The notes under the pieces: model-generated
Told to the model about the DNA's origin: nothing
What the model saw: the letters and a program-made list of their open reading frames with translations, nothing else
Database searches by the model: none
Translations under genes and position numbers: made by a program
In this document: in pieces, positions 16,905 through 25,660 of the stretch
Layout of the letters: each line of letters begins with the position of its first letter
Numbering within the stretch: position 1 is the first letter of the stretch
Assembly: GCA_000992695.1 (NCBI GenBank)
Contig: LBUS01000005.1
Coordinates: 1-64,000, forward strand
Length of the DNA: 64,000 nt
Origin: Candidatus Peregrinibacteria bacterium GW2011_GWF2_38_29
GTDB lineage: Bacteria; Patescibacteriota; Gracilibacteria; UBA1369; UBA12463
Direction of reading: 5' to 3'

Positions 16905-18494
16905 TTATTCCAACACCTCTCCTCCAAAAAAGTCAGCGATATCATTTGCGTTGGAAGATTTTTTTTGCGCAGCAGTGTTGGTCTGCGCACCTGAATTACC
17001 TGTAGGTGCCATCGCCATATCCATAACATCCGCAACCGTAGTTTCCGCCCCAGCTATCACCGGCTCAAGCTCAATTCTTTTCAAAACTCCCTTAACGCGA
17101 ATTTTGTTATTAAATACATCAAAAAGGGCTTTTTCAAGTTCCGCTAAATGAGTTGTCTCGGAAACTTTTTCAAGATAAAAAGTCGTCTTAAATTCAAGAG
17201 TCAAAGTATCGCCTTGCAAATCGCTTGGTTGCGAATTTTTAACACCCTGCCTAAGCATTGGAGTCTTAATTCTTTCAATAACTCTTGGCCATGTGCTGAT
17301 TATATTTTGCATCGTTACGTCAATTGGATCCATTGGAGAAACGGGCGCAGGTTCAGAAGTTTCAGAAGGCGGCGCACTGGAGTCGGCCGTCTGCTTAGTT
17401 GCTTGTTTAGATGCCATGACCGTACCACCGGTTTTTGCAAAAACTTTTGCTTCCGGTGTCTTCGCCCTCTGATATCCGCATATCTCAATAATGGCTATTT
17501 CAAGAGGCAATTGAGGTATCGCAGCGCTTTTAAATTTCTCAAGAGCGCCTTGAAAAGAATCAGTCATAAGCATCAATCTTGGCACAGCATCCTTTTCTTC
17601 ACTTTGCACGGCCGCAATCAATTTCGAGCGCAAAACTTCAAGAATTTCACGCGTGAATTGCGATAAATCCGCACCTTCTTTATATAAATTTTGCACAAAC
17701 AAAAGTGCAGAGTTTGCATCACAACTTTCAAGCATTTTATAAAACGCATCAAGGTTTTCAATTCCGCTTAAGCTCAGCATTTCCTTCACGCGGTCATATG
17801 TTAACTTTCCATCAACAACCAGCTGTTCCATAACTCCAATCGCATCACGAAGCCCTCCTTCGGCATTATTCGCAATCGCCTCAATCGCTTTATCTTCAGC
17901 CACAATATTTTCAAGTTGGGCAATATAGCTCAATCTTGCCATAATCGTCCTCGGATCAATGCGTTTAAAATCAAATCTCTGGCATCTTGAAATAATCGTT
18001 TCCGGGATTTTGTGCGCTTCAGTTGTACAAAGAATAAAATAAACATAGCTCGGCGGTTCTTCCAAAGTTTTCAAAAGCGCATTAAACGCCTCTTTTGTGA
18101 GCATATGAGCCTCATCAACGATATAAATCTTATTTTTCGCACGAGTTGGAGCATAGTTAATTTTCTCAATCAAATCACGAATTTCATCAATTCCGCGGTT
18201 ACTTGCCGCATCAATCTCAATCAAATCAATCAATCTGCCTTCATTTAAGCTCACGCACATCTCACATTTTCCGCATGGCTCCATATCCGCATCCATATTC
18301 AAGCAATTCAAAGATTTAGCGATCAAACGCGCGGTTGAAGTCTTTCCGGTACCACGTGGTCCTGTGAAAAGATAAGCGTGTACCATGCGGTTTTCTCGCA
18401 AGCCATTAAGCAAAGTCTGCCTAACATGATCCTGTCCGACAAGATAAGTGAAGCCTTGTGGCCTATATTTTCTGTAAAATGCGATTTTTTCCAT
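16905..18494 (-). CDS. dnaX: DNA polymerase III subunit gamma/tau
   Basis: Clamp-loader ATPase. Walker A GPRGTGKTSTARLIAK, zinc-binding CGKCEMC region, Walker B VDEAHMLTKEAFNALLKTLE, sensor 1 FILCTTEAHKIPETIISRCQ. 529 residues; AAA+ and collar domains fill about residues 1-350. A low-complexity Ser/Thr/Pro/Ala linker (about 360-390) leads to a tau-like C-terminal domain. A minus-strand TATAAG-like box lies about 20 nt before the ATG. Confidence 0.95.
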   Translation of the reverse strand: MEKIAFYRKYRPQGFTYLVGQDHVRQTLLNGLRENRMVHAYLFTGPRGTGKTSTARLIAKSLNCLNMDADMEPCGKCEMCVSLNEGRLIDLIEIDAASNRGIDEIRDLIEKINYAPTRAKNKIYIVDEAHMLTKEAFNALLKTLEEPPSYVYFILCTTEAHKIPETIISRCQRFDFKRIDPRTIMARLSYIAQLENIVAEDKAIEAIANNAEGGLRDAIGVMEQLVVDGKLTYDRVKEMLSLSGIENLDAFYKMLESCDANSALLFVQNLYKEGADLSQFTREILEVLRSKLIAAVQSEEKDAVPRLMLMTDSFQGALEKFKSAAIPQLPLEIAIIEICGYQRAKTPEAKVFAKTGGTVMASKQATKQTADSSAPPSETSEPAPVSPMDPIDVTMQNIISTWPRVIERIKTPMLRQGVKNSQPSDLQGDTLTLEFKTTFYLEKVSETTHLAELEKALFDVFNNKIRVKGVLKRIELEPVIAGAETTVADVMDMAMAPTGNSGAQTNTAAQKKSSNANDIADFFGGEVLE

Positions 18495-18518
18495 AAAAAA
18501 TGCTTTGAGGAACTTATA

Positions 18519-19610
18519 CTAGCATTTTTTGGTTTTCGCGACAAATTTCTTAAAACTCTCCTTAAACTCCTCCACGGAAAACTTCATCGCTTGTTCTCGA
18601 ATCTTGCTAGTGTGATATTTCTTTTCGTTCGCGACCATTTTTTCAAATCCTTCTTCCATTGATTTCAAAGTTTGTTCATCAAAGAATTCGCCGGTCACGC
18701 CTTCGATCATGGTTTCAGTTAATCCACCGCTTCTGTATGCCAAAATTGGTTTCCCTGCGGCCATGGCTTCAACAGGCGTAATTCCAAAATCTTCTTCGGA
18801 CGGGAAAATAAAGCCGCGGCAGTTTTCGATATATTCATGAACGACTTCATCCGGTTTGCGACCAAGAACGTCAACGGTTGGACCTGCAATTTCCTTCAAA
18901 TAATTCAGCATTTTTCCGCCACCAATAATAACGAGGCGCTTTTCAAGCTTATTAAACAGCTCAATCGCCAAATCAATCTTTTTATAAGGCGTTAAAGTCG
19001 AAACTATCAAATAAAAATCCTCATTCTTTTTTTGCGATTTGAATTTTTCCGTATCAACCGGCGGATAGATAATCGTTGAATCGCGCCTATAATATTTTTT
19101 TATTCTCGCCGCAACCGTCTTTGAATTCGCAACATAAAAATCCGGACGATTGCTCGCAACCTTATCCCAAAGCCGAATTTGAGATAATTTATGTTCAATA
19201 TAAAGCTTTAAAACCGGTCCCAAATTTTGCTCTTCCAAATATTGGTGCGCATAATCCCAAACATATCGCATCGGTGTGTGGCAGTAGCAAATATGCGTTG
19301 TGTGAAGCGGAACAAGAATTCCATGTGCATAAGCGCTCGATGAACTTATCACCAAATCAAATTCAGAGAAATCCCATTGCTCAACAGCTTGCGGCATTTT
19401 TGGGAAAAGAGCTCTATGTCCAAAAACTTTCGCCCATTTATCCAAATTTGAAACCCGAACGCGCTCTTTTGGGAAAACACTTCCAACTTTTTTTTCGTCA
19501 TATACAAGCGTATAAATCGGCGCATGTGGATACATATCACTCAAAACCTTGAGAACTCTTTCCGCGCCTCCAAGCCTAATTAAAAAATCGTGAACAAGGG
19601 CAACTTTCAT
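18519..19610 (-). CDS. Family 4 glycosyltransferase (WbaZ-like)
   Basis: 363-residue retaining GT-B enzyme of the GT4 type. The N-terminal VALVHDFLIRLGGAERVL and ICYCHTPMRYVWDYAHQYLE are typical of mannosyl/galactosyltransferases near WbaZ. The C-terminal donor-binding EEDFGITPVEAMAAGKPILA is complete. It probably builds surface polysaccharide. TATAAT lies exactly 6 nt before the ATG on this strand (19617-19622), so the message is probably leaderless. dnaX follows 24 nt downstream, possibly co-transcribed. Confidence 0.88.
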   Translation of the reverse strand: MKVALVHDFLIRLGGAERVLKVLSDMYPHAPIYTLVYDEKKVGSVFPKERVRVSNLDKWAKVFGHRALFPKMPQAVEQWDFSEFDLVISSSSAYAHGILVPLHTTHICYCHTPMRYVWDYAHQYLEEQNLGPVLKLYIEHKLSQIRLWDKVASNRPDFYVANSKTVAARIKKYYRRDSTIIYPPVDTEKFKSQKKNEDFYLIVSTLTPYKKIDLAIELFNKLEKRLVIIGGGKMLNYLKEIAGPTVDVLGRKPDEVVHEYIENCRGFIFPSEEDFGITPVEAMAAGKPILAYRSGGLTETMIEGVTGEFFDEQTLKSMEEGFEKMVANEKKYHTSKIREQAMKFSVEEFKESFKKFVAKTKKC

Positions 19611-19616
19611 AAAATT

Positions 19617-19622
19617 ATTATA
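19617..19622 (-). promoter_or_regulatory. -10 box of a probable leaderless promoter (minus strand)
   Basis: Read on the minus strand: TATAAT, AATTTT, ATG (19610). Confidence 0.55.
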
Positions 19623-19661
19623 TCATATGAAGTGCAGGAAGCTTTAAAAATAATATCGCCA

Positions 19662-19690
19662 TTGACAAAAGGGTAATATATAACTAAAAT
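19662..19690 (+). promoter_or_regulatory. Promoter for the gene at 19725
   Basis: TTGACA (19662-19667), 17 nt, TAAAAT (19685-19690). The 34-nt leader contains one G and no Shine-Dalgarno. Confidence 0.6.
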
Positions 19691-19724
19691 TCATATCCAG
19701 ATTTAAAATTTAATTAAAAATTAT

Positions 19725-20105
19725 ATGGCTACAAGAGCGGAATTAGAAATGGGCGAACCAAGAGCGGAAATTGATTTGCAAGCAGCTCAACGTATATTCA
19801 GAACAGACGGAACGGTTTTTGCAGAACCGGGAGATGGATTAAAAATGTCAATTTTACTTAGTGCTATGGAGGCAGCGGCTTTTGAAAAAGGCTTATTATC
19901 AGCTAGAGCTTTAGTTACGAGGAGCGGCGCATTTCAAGTGGCCAAGGCTGGCGCTCAAATCGATGGTCAAACCCAAGTAAAACCTGAAAAAATAAGGGTG
20001 ACAATGGCTCAAGTTAGATTGGTTGAACCGGAAATAGTTCGCGACTATAAAGTTGCTCCGTTAAAGGATCTTACAAAACCGGGCACGCCAAGAATTAAGA
20101 AATAG
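19725..20105 (+). CDS. Hypothetical protein, 126 aa
   Basis: I do not recognise this small soluble protein. It opens MATRAELEMGEPRAEIDLQ, has a central helix (GLKMSILLSAMEAAAFEKG) and a basic C-terminus ([11 protein letters not shown]). No signal peptide. A strong promoter of its own supports it as a gene. Its last 11 bases overlap the convergent polX gene. Confidence 0.68.
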   Translation: MATRAELEMGEPRAEIDLQAAQRIFRTDGTVFAEPGDGLKMSILLSAMEAAAFEKGLLSARALVTRSGAFQVAKAGAQIDGQTQVKPEKIRVTMAQVRLVEPEIVRDYKVAPLKDLTKPGTPRIKK

Positions 20106-21837
20106 GCATTGTATTTATAACATTCTTCGCTTCCAGCCATCCTTTTCTGGCAACAAAAACGCCAAACTTCAAATATTCCATATGGCTTGAATGATGCGAA
20201 TCGCTGTTTATTGCGAACTTTGCGCCAAGTTCTTTTGCACGCTTAACATAAATATCCTGCAAATCCATTCGTGAAGGGGAGCTATTTATTTCCAAAGCAA
20301 CATCGTTTTCAACCGCGGTTTTTATTATCGCATCCATATCAACCTTATAAGCGGGCCTTTTATTTATTAATCTTCCGCTTGGATGCGCTAAAATTTTCAC
20401 ATAAGGATTTTTTAAAGCCTTGATTATTCGTGCGGTTTGTTCGGGTTCTGGAAGCGTAAAAGCGCTATGAACAGCCACAATTACAATATCTAATTTTTTC
20501 AAAATTTCATCCGGCAAAGCGAGTGTACCATCTTTATGAATATCAACTTCGCATCCTTTTAAAATCTTAAACGGTGCGAGTTTTTTATTTAATTTATCAA
20601 TTTCTTTCCACTGTTGTTTAATTCGATTTTCATCCATTCCATGCGTAATTCCGATAAAAGCCGAATGGTCCGTCATCGCAATATAATCAAATCCGGCTTT
20701 TTTATAAGCCATCGCGACAGTTTCAATGTCTTGTGACGCATCGCTCCAATCGCTATGAACATGCAAATCTCCGCGCAAATCTTTAAGTTCAATTAATTTT
20801 GGCATATTTTTTTCACCTTTGACTCCGAGTTTTTCCGCGAGCTCAATCTCTCCGCGATTTTCTCTCATTTCCGGTGGAATAAAAGGCAAGCCAATTGCGT
20901 TATAAACTTCTTTTTCGGTTTTTCCGGCAATCATTTTATCATTATCAAAAACGCCATATTCGCTGAGCTTTAAGCCCTTTCTTTTCGCGATATCACGCGT
21001 GCGGACATTGTGCTCTTTTGAACCCGTGAAATATTGCAAAGCCGCCCCAAAAGATTCTTTATCAATAACGCGCAAATCAACTTGAATTCCGGACTTTAAA
21101 ACAACAGAAGATTTTGTACTGCCTTGGCTTAAGATTTTTGCAATTTCCGGATAGCTCACGTATCTTTCCATTATTTTTTCCGGATTTTTGCTCGCGCACA
21201 AAATATCAATATCTCCAACAGTCTCCGCGCGCCTTCTAAGGCTTCCACAAGGCTCAATCGCCTCAATCAGTTTGGACGTCGCGCTATTTTTTCCGCCGCT
21301 ACCTCCGTCCCCCAAATGCGCAACAAATTCATCCGCTTGTTGCATTGCATCAAAAAGTAATCTTCTATCATGCGATGTCGACAAATATTCATTTATTGCC
21401 GCCAAAATTTCGCTTTCACTTTTTTCACCCATGCCGGGAAGCGTTTGAAGCAAGCGTTTTTCTGCGGCCTCTTTTAATTCCACGATATTTTTCACAGCCA
21501 ATTCCGTATAAAACAATTTTACTTTTTTTGGTCCAACTCCGCGAATATCCAGCATGTTTAAAAATCCTTCAGGCAGAGTTTTAACGAGCGCATCATGTCC
21601 GCGACTTTTCCCGGTTTCCAGAATCTCGATGATCGTATCAGCAAGCGCGCGACCTATTCCGGGAATTTTTGTTAAACCATTTTTATCCGCTTTATAGATT
21701 TCACTTAATTCTTGTGACAAGTTTTCAATCGTCTGCGCGGCTCTATAATAAGCCTTAAAGCGAAATGGATTTTGATTCTGGATTTCCAAAATATTTCCAA
21801 TTTCTTCAAAAATTTTTGCGATGCTTTGGTTGTCCAT
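20095..21837 (-). CDS. polX: DNA polymerase X with PHP domain
   Basis: Family X polymerase, 580 residues, as in B. subtilis PolX: gap filling, with Mn2+-dependent 3'-5' exonuclease and AP-endonuclease activity from the PHP domain. Helix-hairpin-helix segments ([15 protein letters not shown] and [15 protein letters not shown]) lead to the palm motif [10 protein letters not shown] with a second carboxylate in IQVDLRVI. The PHP domain begins [20 protein letters not shown] and includes AHPSGR and [12 protein letters not shown]. Its ATG is 2 nt after the stop of the glycosyltransferase upstream, suggesting one operon. Confidence 0.93.
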   Translation of the reverse strand: MDNQSIAKIFEEIGNILEIQNQNPFRFKAYYRAAQTIENLSQELSEIYKADKNGLTKIPGIGRALADTIIEILETGKSRGHDALVKTLPEGFLNMLDIRGVGPKKVKLFYTELAVKNIVELKEAAEKRLLQTLPGMGEKSESEILAAINEYLSTSHDRRLLFDAMQQADEFVAHLGDGGSGGKNSATSKLIEAIEPCGSLRRRAETVGDIDILCASKNPEKIMERYVSYPEIAKILSQGSTKSSVVLKSGIQVDLRVIDKESFGAALQYFTGSKEHNVRTRDIAKRKGLKLSEYGVFDNDKMIAGKTEKEVYNAIGLPFIPPEMRENRGEIELAEKLGVKGEKNMPKLIELKDLRGDLHVHSDWSDASQDIETVAMAYKKAGFDYIAMTDHSAFIGITHGMDENRIKQQWKEIDKLNKKLAPFKILKGCEVDIHKDGTLALPDEILKKLDIVIVAVHSAFTLPEPEQTARIIKALKNPYVKILAHPSGRLINKRPAYKVDMDAIIKTAVENDVALEINSSPSRMDLQDIYVKRAKELGAKFAINSDSHHSSHMEYLKFGVFVARKGWLEAKNVINTMPIS

Positions 21838-21839
21838 TT

Positions 21840-22964
21840 TTAACTCAATAAAACTTTTAATGTTTTTTCAGCGGCTTTTTTCCATGTAAATTTCTTCAAT
21901 CTTTCAGTTCCTTTTTTAATCAATTCTTCGCAATTTTTAATTTTCTTAAGTCCATCCGCAATGTTTTTTTCATTATAAGGATCAACAAAAACAACCGCAT
22001 CTTCTGCGATTTCACGCAAAGCCGGGATATCCGAAACAACAATTGGCTTTTTATAATAAAACGCTTCCAAAACTGGAAATCCAAATCCTTCTTGCAGTGA
22101 CGGGAACGCAACAGAATCACAATTTTTCATCAAAATATTTTTCTCTTCCTCAGTGATATATCCTGGCATCAAAACTTTGCTCCACAAATTATTTTTTTCA
22201 ACAGCACGCCAAATTTTCTTAAATTTCAGCCCGCGTTTTCCACATAAAAGCAATTTATAATCCTTATTTTTTTTGGAAAATTCCGCAAAAGCATTAATCA
22301 ATCGAACGAGGTTTTTCTTTTCCTCAAGCCGTCCAACAAAGAATATATATTTTTGATCTTTTCCGATTCCAAATTGCGCAAGAATTTTTTTTTCATCTGC
22401 GATCATCACGTTTTTAGGCACATCCGGCGTCTCAAATCCATGATGCACAACAACAATTTTTTTCGGATTGCAGTTGTAAAATTTTATTAAATCTTGTTTC
22501 ACGGCTTCTGTTGGCGTAAAAATTTTATAAGCGAATTTGCACGCAAACATCGCTCCAAAATTTAAGTAATGATACGAGGCAAAAGAATATGCCTTTTTTG
22601 TGTATTTAAAAGCCACATCGTGAATCATTGTCACGGTTTTTTTCGGATGAAAAATCGGAATAACATGCGACGGTACAAACAAAACATCCGGCGGATTTAC
22701 AAACATTTCATATCCAAGTCGAGCCTGTGTCCAAAGCCTCGGGCAGGGGATAACGCGCTCCTCGTGTTTATAAAATTCATTTTCCGGAAAAATAATATCA
22801 AGTTTTTTTGGCGAATATAAAACGACTTCCACGCTGCCGCTCTTTTCGTCGTCATTTTCATCCTTCAGAATCTTCAAAATAGCCGCAATAATATGCTTCG
22901 AATAAAACTCAACGCCCGTTGAGGCTTCAAAACTCATTCGCGATGCATCAATGCCAAGAATCAT
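21840..22964 (-). CDS. Family 4 glycosyltransferase
   Basis: GT-B fold glycosyltransferase of about 374 residues. The start MILGIDASRMSFEASTGVEF is typical of GT4 enzymes that begin with a GIDAR-like strand. The donor site EEKNLVRLINAF is followed by FPSLQEGFGFPVLEAFYYKK. The longer frame (to 23021) is rejected: on the minus strand TATAAT is followed by CAAATC and ATG at 22964, the leaderless layout. That promoter lies inside the end of comF. Sugar and acceptor unknown. Confidence 0.87.
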   Translation of the reverse strand: MILGIDASRMSFEASTGVEFYSKHIIAAILKILKDENDDEKSGSVEVVLYSPKKLDIIFPENEFYKHEERVIPCPRLWTQARLGYEMFVNPPDVLFVPSHVIPIFHPKKTVTMIHDVAFKYTKKAYSFASYHYLNFGAMFACKFAYKIFTPTEAVKQDLIKFYNCNPKKIVVVHHGFETPDVPKNVMIADEKKILAQFGIGKDQKYIFFVGRLEEKKNLVRLINAFAEFSKKNKDYKLLLCGKRGLKFKKIWRAVEKNNLWSKVLMPGYITEEEKNILMKNCDSVAFPSLQEGFGFPVLEAFYYKKPIVVSDIPALREIAEDAVVFVDPYNEKNIADGLKKIKNCEELIKKGTERLKKFTWKKAAEKTLKVLLS

Positions 22965-22970
22965 GATTTG

Positions 22971-22976
22971 ATTATA
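22971..22976 (-). promoter_or_regulatory. -10 box of a leaderless promoter inside the comF 3' end
   Basis: Minus strand TATAAT, six bases, then ATG (22964). It covers the last comF codons and stop region. Confidence 0.55.
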
Positions 22977-23697
22977 CCCGTTTAGATAAAACCATTCCAT
23001 AAACTTTTTCCGCTCCGGCACGCTTTAAAGCTTTTGCGCATTCATTCAATGTTGCCCCCGTTGTTAGAACGTCATCAATTAAAATCACATTTTTACTGAT
23101 TGACTTTTTTCGCCCATCCGACGCCGACTCAACGTTACGAATCGATCTAAACTCATTTGCCACGCAAAACGCACCTCTCAAATTTATAATTCTTCCAATG
23201 CTGTCCAGTCCAACTTGCGTCGCAGTATTTTTCGTTTTTATCAAATATCGATACATCGGAATACGGCTTTTATATGTGATAATTCGCGCTATTAATTCCG
23301 CCTGATTAAATCCGCGCCACAAAAATCTTTTTTTATAAATCGGCACAAAAGTTATCGCCCAATTTTGTGATTTTTGGATTTCAATCAAGATGTCTTCAAA
23401 ATGTGCATACAAAAACTCACTCAAAATTTCCGCAATTTCTTCTGAAAAAGTATATTTTAATTTTTGGATCAGTTTTAAAACGGCACTATTTTTTTCATAT
23501 TCAAAAACAAAAAAGCTTCCATCAATATGAATTCCGCCGTTTGTGCTTATTCTATATTTGCATCGTTTGTTCCAGATTTTCGGCAAACAATTTTTGCACA
23601 AATATCCGCCCTCTTTTCCACACGCAACACACAAAACAGGGAATAAGATTCCCAGACAAAATGTCAGAAATTTGTTAAGAAAATTTAATATGAGCAT
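22972..23697 (-). CDS. comF: ComF family phosphoribosyltransferase-like protein
   Basis: 241 residues. The N-terminal zinc-finger region with FPVLCVACGKEGGYLCKNC is characteristic of ComF/GntX. The C-terminal type I PRTase fold carries the PRPP loop VILIDDVLTTGATLNECAKA. ComF proteins are needed for DNA uptake in competent bacteria, fitting the type IV pilus genes elsewhere in the window. A TATAAT on this strand (23721-23726) lies 24 nt upstream of the ATG. Confidence 0.87.
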   Translation of the reverse strand: MLILNFLNKFLTFCLGILFPVLCVACGKEGGYLCKNCLPKIWNKRCKYRISTNGGIHIDGSFFVFEYEKNSAVLKLIQKLKYTFSEEIAEILSEFLYAHFEDILIEIQKSQNWAITFVPIYKKRFLWRGFNQAELIARIITYKSRIPMYRYLIKTKNTATQVGLDSIGRIINLRGAFCVANEFRSIRNVESASDGRKKSISKNVILIDDVLTTGATLNECAKALKRAGAEKVYGMVLSKRV

Positions 23698-23698
23698 G

Positions 23699-23728
23699 TT
23701 GACTTTTGAAAATCTTTCGTATTATAAT
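23699..23728 (+). promoter_or_regulatory. Promoter for a predicted small RNA
   Basis: TTGACT (23699-23704), 18 nt, TATAAT (23723-23728). The ATTATAAT core is self-complementary enough to serve comF on the other strand as well. Confidence 0.5.
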
Positions 23729-23734
23729 TGAACC

Positions 23735-23795
23735 AATTACGACGAGAGGTTAGGGGCGAAGGTTCTGTCCTCGCTTACGATACCTCTCATTTTTG
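23735..23795 (+). ncRNA. Predicted small structured RNA ending in an intrinsic terminator
   Basis: Starting about 7 nt after the -10 box, the sequence folds by eye into a two-tier hairpin: GAGAGGT (23744-23750) with ACCTCTC (23782-23788), and inside it GCGAAGG (23756-23762) with CCTCGC (23769-23774) with one bulged A. ATTTTTG follows at once. No open reading frame fits. I do not recognise the family. It could also be a long attenuator, but no gene follows for 220 bases except the tRNA. Confidence 0.45.
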
Positions 23796-24017
23796 TATTC
23801 CAGTTTTTCTGATCGCAAGGTTCAAATTTTGGCTATCTATAAAGGCATAATTGTTTAAGCGGCTGTCCATATCCGCCATTCAATCACATCCGCATTAAAT
23901 CCTTTTAAACCAAATTTAACTTTTTTATTAAATTTTTATTAACAAACTTGATTTTTAGCAAAAAACTTAATAAACTAATCCCGCGCAGTTGAATATTGAT
24001 CTTGCGCAACGTTTTTT
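23796..24017. other. Non-coding gap between the small RNA and tRNA-Val
   Basis: No reading frame worth calling. The last part is very AT-rich and has TTGATT (23949-23954) with TAAACT about 17 nt later, a plausible tRNA promoter. A motif near 23879-23893 (CCATTCAATCAC) recurs at 42744-42755. Confidence 0.4.
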
Positions 24018-24093
24018 GGACGGTTAGCTCAGCTGGTAGAGCATCTCGTTGACGTCGAGAGGGTCAGTGGTTCGAACCCACTACCGTCCACCA
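24018..24093 (+). tRNA. tRNA-Val (anticodon GAC), CCA encoded
   Basis: Complete cloverleaf. Acceptor GGACGGT (24018-24024) pairs with ACCGTCC (24083-24089), discriminator A, then CCA. D-stem GCTC/GAGC, anticodon stem TCTCG/CGAGA with loop TTGACGT giving GAC, T-arm with GGTTCGAACCC. No intron. It reads Val GUC/GUU codons. Confidence 0.95.
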
Positions 24094-24095
24094 CA

Positions 24096-24123
24096 TGCGC
24101 GGATCCTTATGTCTGTCCGCGCA
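24096..24123 (+). terminator. GC-rich hairpin after tRNA-Val
   Basis: TGCGCGGA (24096-24103) pairs perfectly with TCCGCGCA (24116-24123). The A/T-rich CTATAAATAAAA follows rather than a U-tract. A second tiny hairpin TGTCA-CGAAA-TGACA lies at 24136-24150. It may act in tRNA 3' processing or termination. Confidence 0.5.
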
Positions 24124-24164
24124 CTATAAATAAAATGTCACGAAATGACAACATGCACACCCGC

Positions 24165-24185
24165 AGCGCAGCGAAGGGTGGTATT
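24165..24185 (+). repeat. Short dispersed repeat, copy 3 (diverged)
   Basis: AGCGCAGCGAAGGGTGGTAT matches the elements at 914 and 1494 with a few substitutions. Confidence 0.4.
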
Positions 24186-24197
24186 TTGCGTTTGCGC

Positions 24198-24470
24198 TTA
24201 TGGTTGCTTCGAATGCATTTCTATATGATTTCGCCTTAGTTCGGCAAAGCAAAACGTGCAGTATGGCGTTATGTTTGCAAATTTCAAAGCTTTTTCGGTC
24301 CATTCACCCTCTTCTAAAAGAACTTTATTACATTCATCACACCAAGCTTCATTATCTTCTATGCTATAGGGAAAATTTAAATTCAGATGGCGATTCACCA
24401 GCAGATGCTGACATATAAAAGCCGGCTCATTGAGTTTTTTTAATCTTGCGATGGTTTTATTTTCGCTCAT
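24198..24470 (-). CDS. Small zinc-ribbon-like protein, 90 aa
   Basis: Two Cys pairs (CDEC and CTFC, about 25 residues apart) and an extra Cys-Gln-His (ICQHLL) indicate a structural zinc site. The AWCDECNKVLLEEGEWTEKA stretch resembles a widespread uncharacterised bacterial family of about 100 residues. Function unknown. It begins 12 nt after the HNH gene on the same strand, so the two are probably co-transcribed. Confidence 0.72.
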   Translation of the reverse strand: MSENKTIARLKKLNEPAFICQHLLVNRHLNLNFPYSIEDNEAWCDECNKVLLEEGEWTEKALKFANITPYCTFCFAELRRNHIEMHSKQP

Positions 24471-24482
24471 GGTGGATCTGGG

Positions 24483-25514
24483 TTAGGTTATAAGCTGTTG
24501 CGAATTGTAATTTCGTCTAAAGTCAAAAATCTTTTTATTGATGGCGTTTTTTATATCATAACTTGGTAATTTTTGAACTCGTTGCCATAAGGAGATTTTT
24601 TGATTCGTAGAGTTTGTTGCCATTTTAGGGACAATACAACCATCATCGATATATCCAAGATGAATTATTTGATGGTGCTCTGTACAAAGGTGAACTAATT
24701 TATCAGGATCGTGCTTCTTTTTTAGCGCAAAAGGCTCAAGATGATGGATGTGTTTCGCAGGTTTATTGCAATTTGGATGTTCACATATTCCGCCAGAGCG
24801 CTTTATAATATAGTTTTCGATGGCTGTTGTTACTGTATGAGCATTTGCTTTAACGGCTTCAGGTTTTTCTTTCTTCAGCTCTTCGTGAAGTTGTTTTTCT
24901 TTTATTTCGAGAATTTTTTGTTCAGCTTCAATTCCACTTTGACTGTATTTAAGCAATTTTTTCATAACCCGATTCCAGTCGCCATCTCCTTTTATTTTTT
25001 TCAACATATCAACGATTTCAGGAGAAAGTTTCATTGATATTTGAATTTTTTCTTTTTCAAAAATGTTTGGCTTATATGAGCCAAGATTTATCGGACTTCC
25101 CGCCCCGGGGCGGTCTAAAATCTGTTCTTTTTTATAATCTTTAACGAAAGTTTCAAGCGTACTTTTTGTCATCTCAGACGCTCTTTTCGCCCAAAATTGA
25201 TCGGTGTCTTTGGTTGCGATGTTGGCTATTGGTTTTACTGCAAAAACGCCTTTTATTTCTATTACTTTTTGTATTTCCGGTAAATTTTCAGTTTTCTTAA
25301 GTATTCTTAGCCCTTCATTGACTTTGTTTCGACTCATTCCTGCAATTTTTGCCGCGTATTCGTAGATGCTTTCAAAGCCTTTTTTCTGCCAAATCTGATT
25401 CTTTTCAATCTTCGGCAAAAGCAGAACACATTTGTTCATCCATTCTTTTGCGTTTTTGCCATACGCGGAAAATTGGTCGTGAATTATTTTGTCTTTCGGA
25501 GATATTTTTTCCAT
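24483..25514 (-). CDS. HNH endonuclease-domain protein with an inserted palindromic element
   Basis: 343 residues. The N-terminal region is helical (YEYAAKIAGMSRNKVNEGLR, helix-turn-helix-like). A central coiled coil (about 185-225) leads to a C-terminal HNH nuclease: ICEHPNCNKPAKHIHHLEPF followed by LVHLCTEHHQIIHLG, with zinc cysteines and catalytic His present. This resembles free-standing HNH proteins with a DUF222-like front. Residues 132-149 (DRPGAGSPINLGS and flanks) are encoded by the dispersed palindromic repeat found three more times elsewhere. DNA target and role unknown; mobile or defence use is possible. Confidence 0.82.
   Translation of the reverse strand: MEKISPKDKIIHDQFSAYGKNAKEWMNKCVLLLPKIEKNQIWQKKGFESIYEYAAKIAGMSRNKVNEGLRILKKTENLPEIQKVIEIKGVFAVKPIANIATKDTDQFWAKRASEMTKSTLETFVKDYKKEQILDRPGAGSPINLGSYKPNIFEKEKIQISMKLSPEIVDMLKKIKGDGDWNRVMKKLLKYSQSGIEAEQKILEIKEKQLHEELKKEKPEAVKANAHTVTTAIENYIIKRSGGICEHPNCNKPAKHIHHLEPFALKKKHDPDKLVHLCTEHHQIIHLGYIDDGCIVPKMATNSTNQKISLWQRVQKLPSYDIKNAINKKIFDFRRNYNSQQLIT
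25069..25119. repeat. Double-palindrome element, copy inside the HNH gene
   Basis: First hairpin-like half GGCTTATATGAGCC (25069-25082), then TCGGACTTCC leading into CCGCCCCGGGGCGG (25100-25113) and TCTAAA. From CGGACTT through TCTAAA it is identical to the copy at 31116-31170. It is in frame and uninterrupted in the HNH coding sequence. Confidence 0.85.
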
Positions 25515-25648
25515 ATTATTTAGAGTTATGAATGTCTATATTTTAGCTTAAAACAAAGGAAAATCCAGCAAATAGGCTTGAAGTTTTTTTGAATTATGAT
25601 ACGGTGAGCATATGCTCACCTTTGGCTTTTGAATAAAGGCGTATAGTG

Positions 25649-25654
25649 TATAAT
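25649..25654 (+). promoter_or_regulatory. Extended -10 of a probable leaderless promoter
   Basis: TGTATAAT, CTTTTT, ATG at 25661. Confidence 0.6.
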
Positions 25655-25660
25655 CTTTTT

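Noticed and set aside
23815-23840. Second tRNA suggested by GGTTCAAAT near 23818
   Set aside because: No acceptor, D- or anticodon stems can be built around it.
24483-25514. HNH gene as a homing endonuclease inside an intron or intein
   Set aside because: It is a free-standing gene with no flanking split gene or intron structure.
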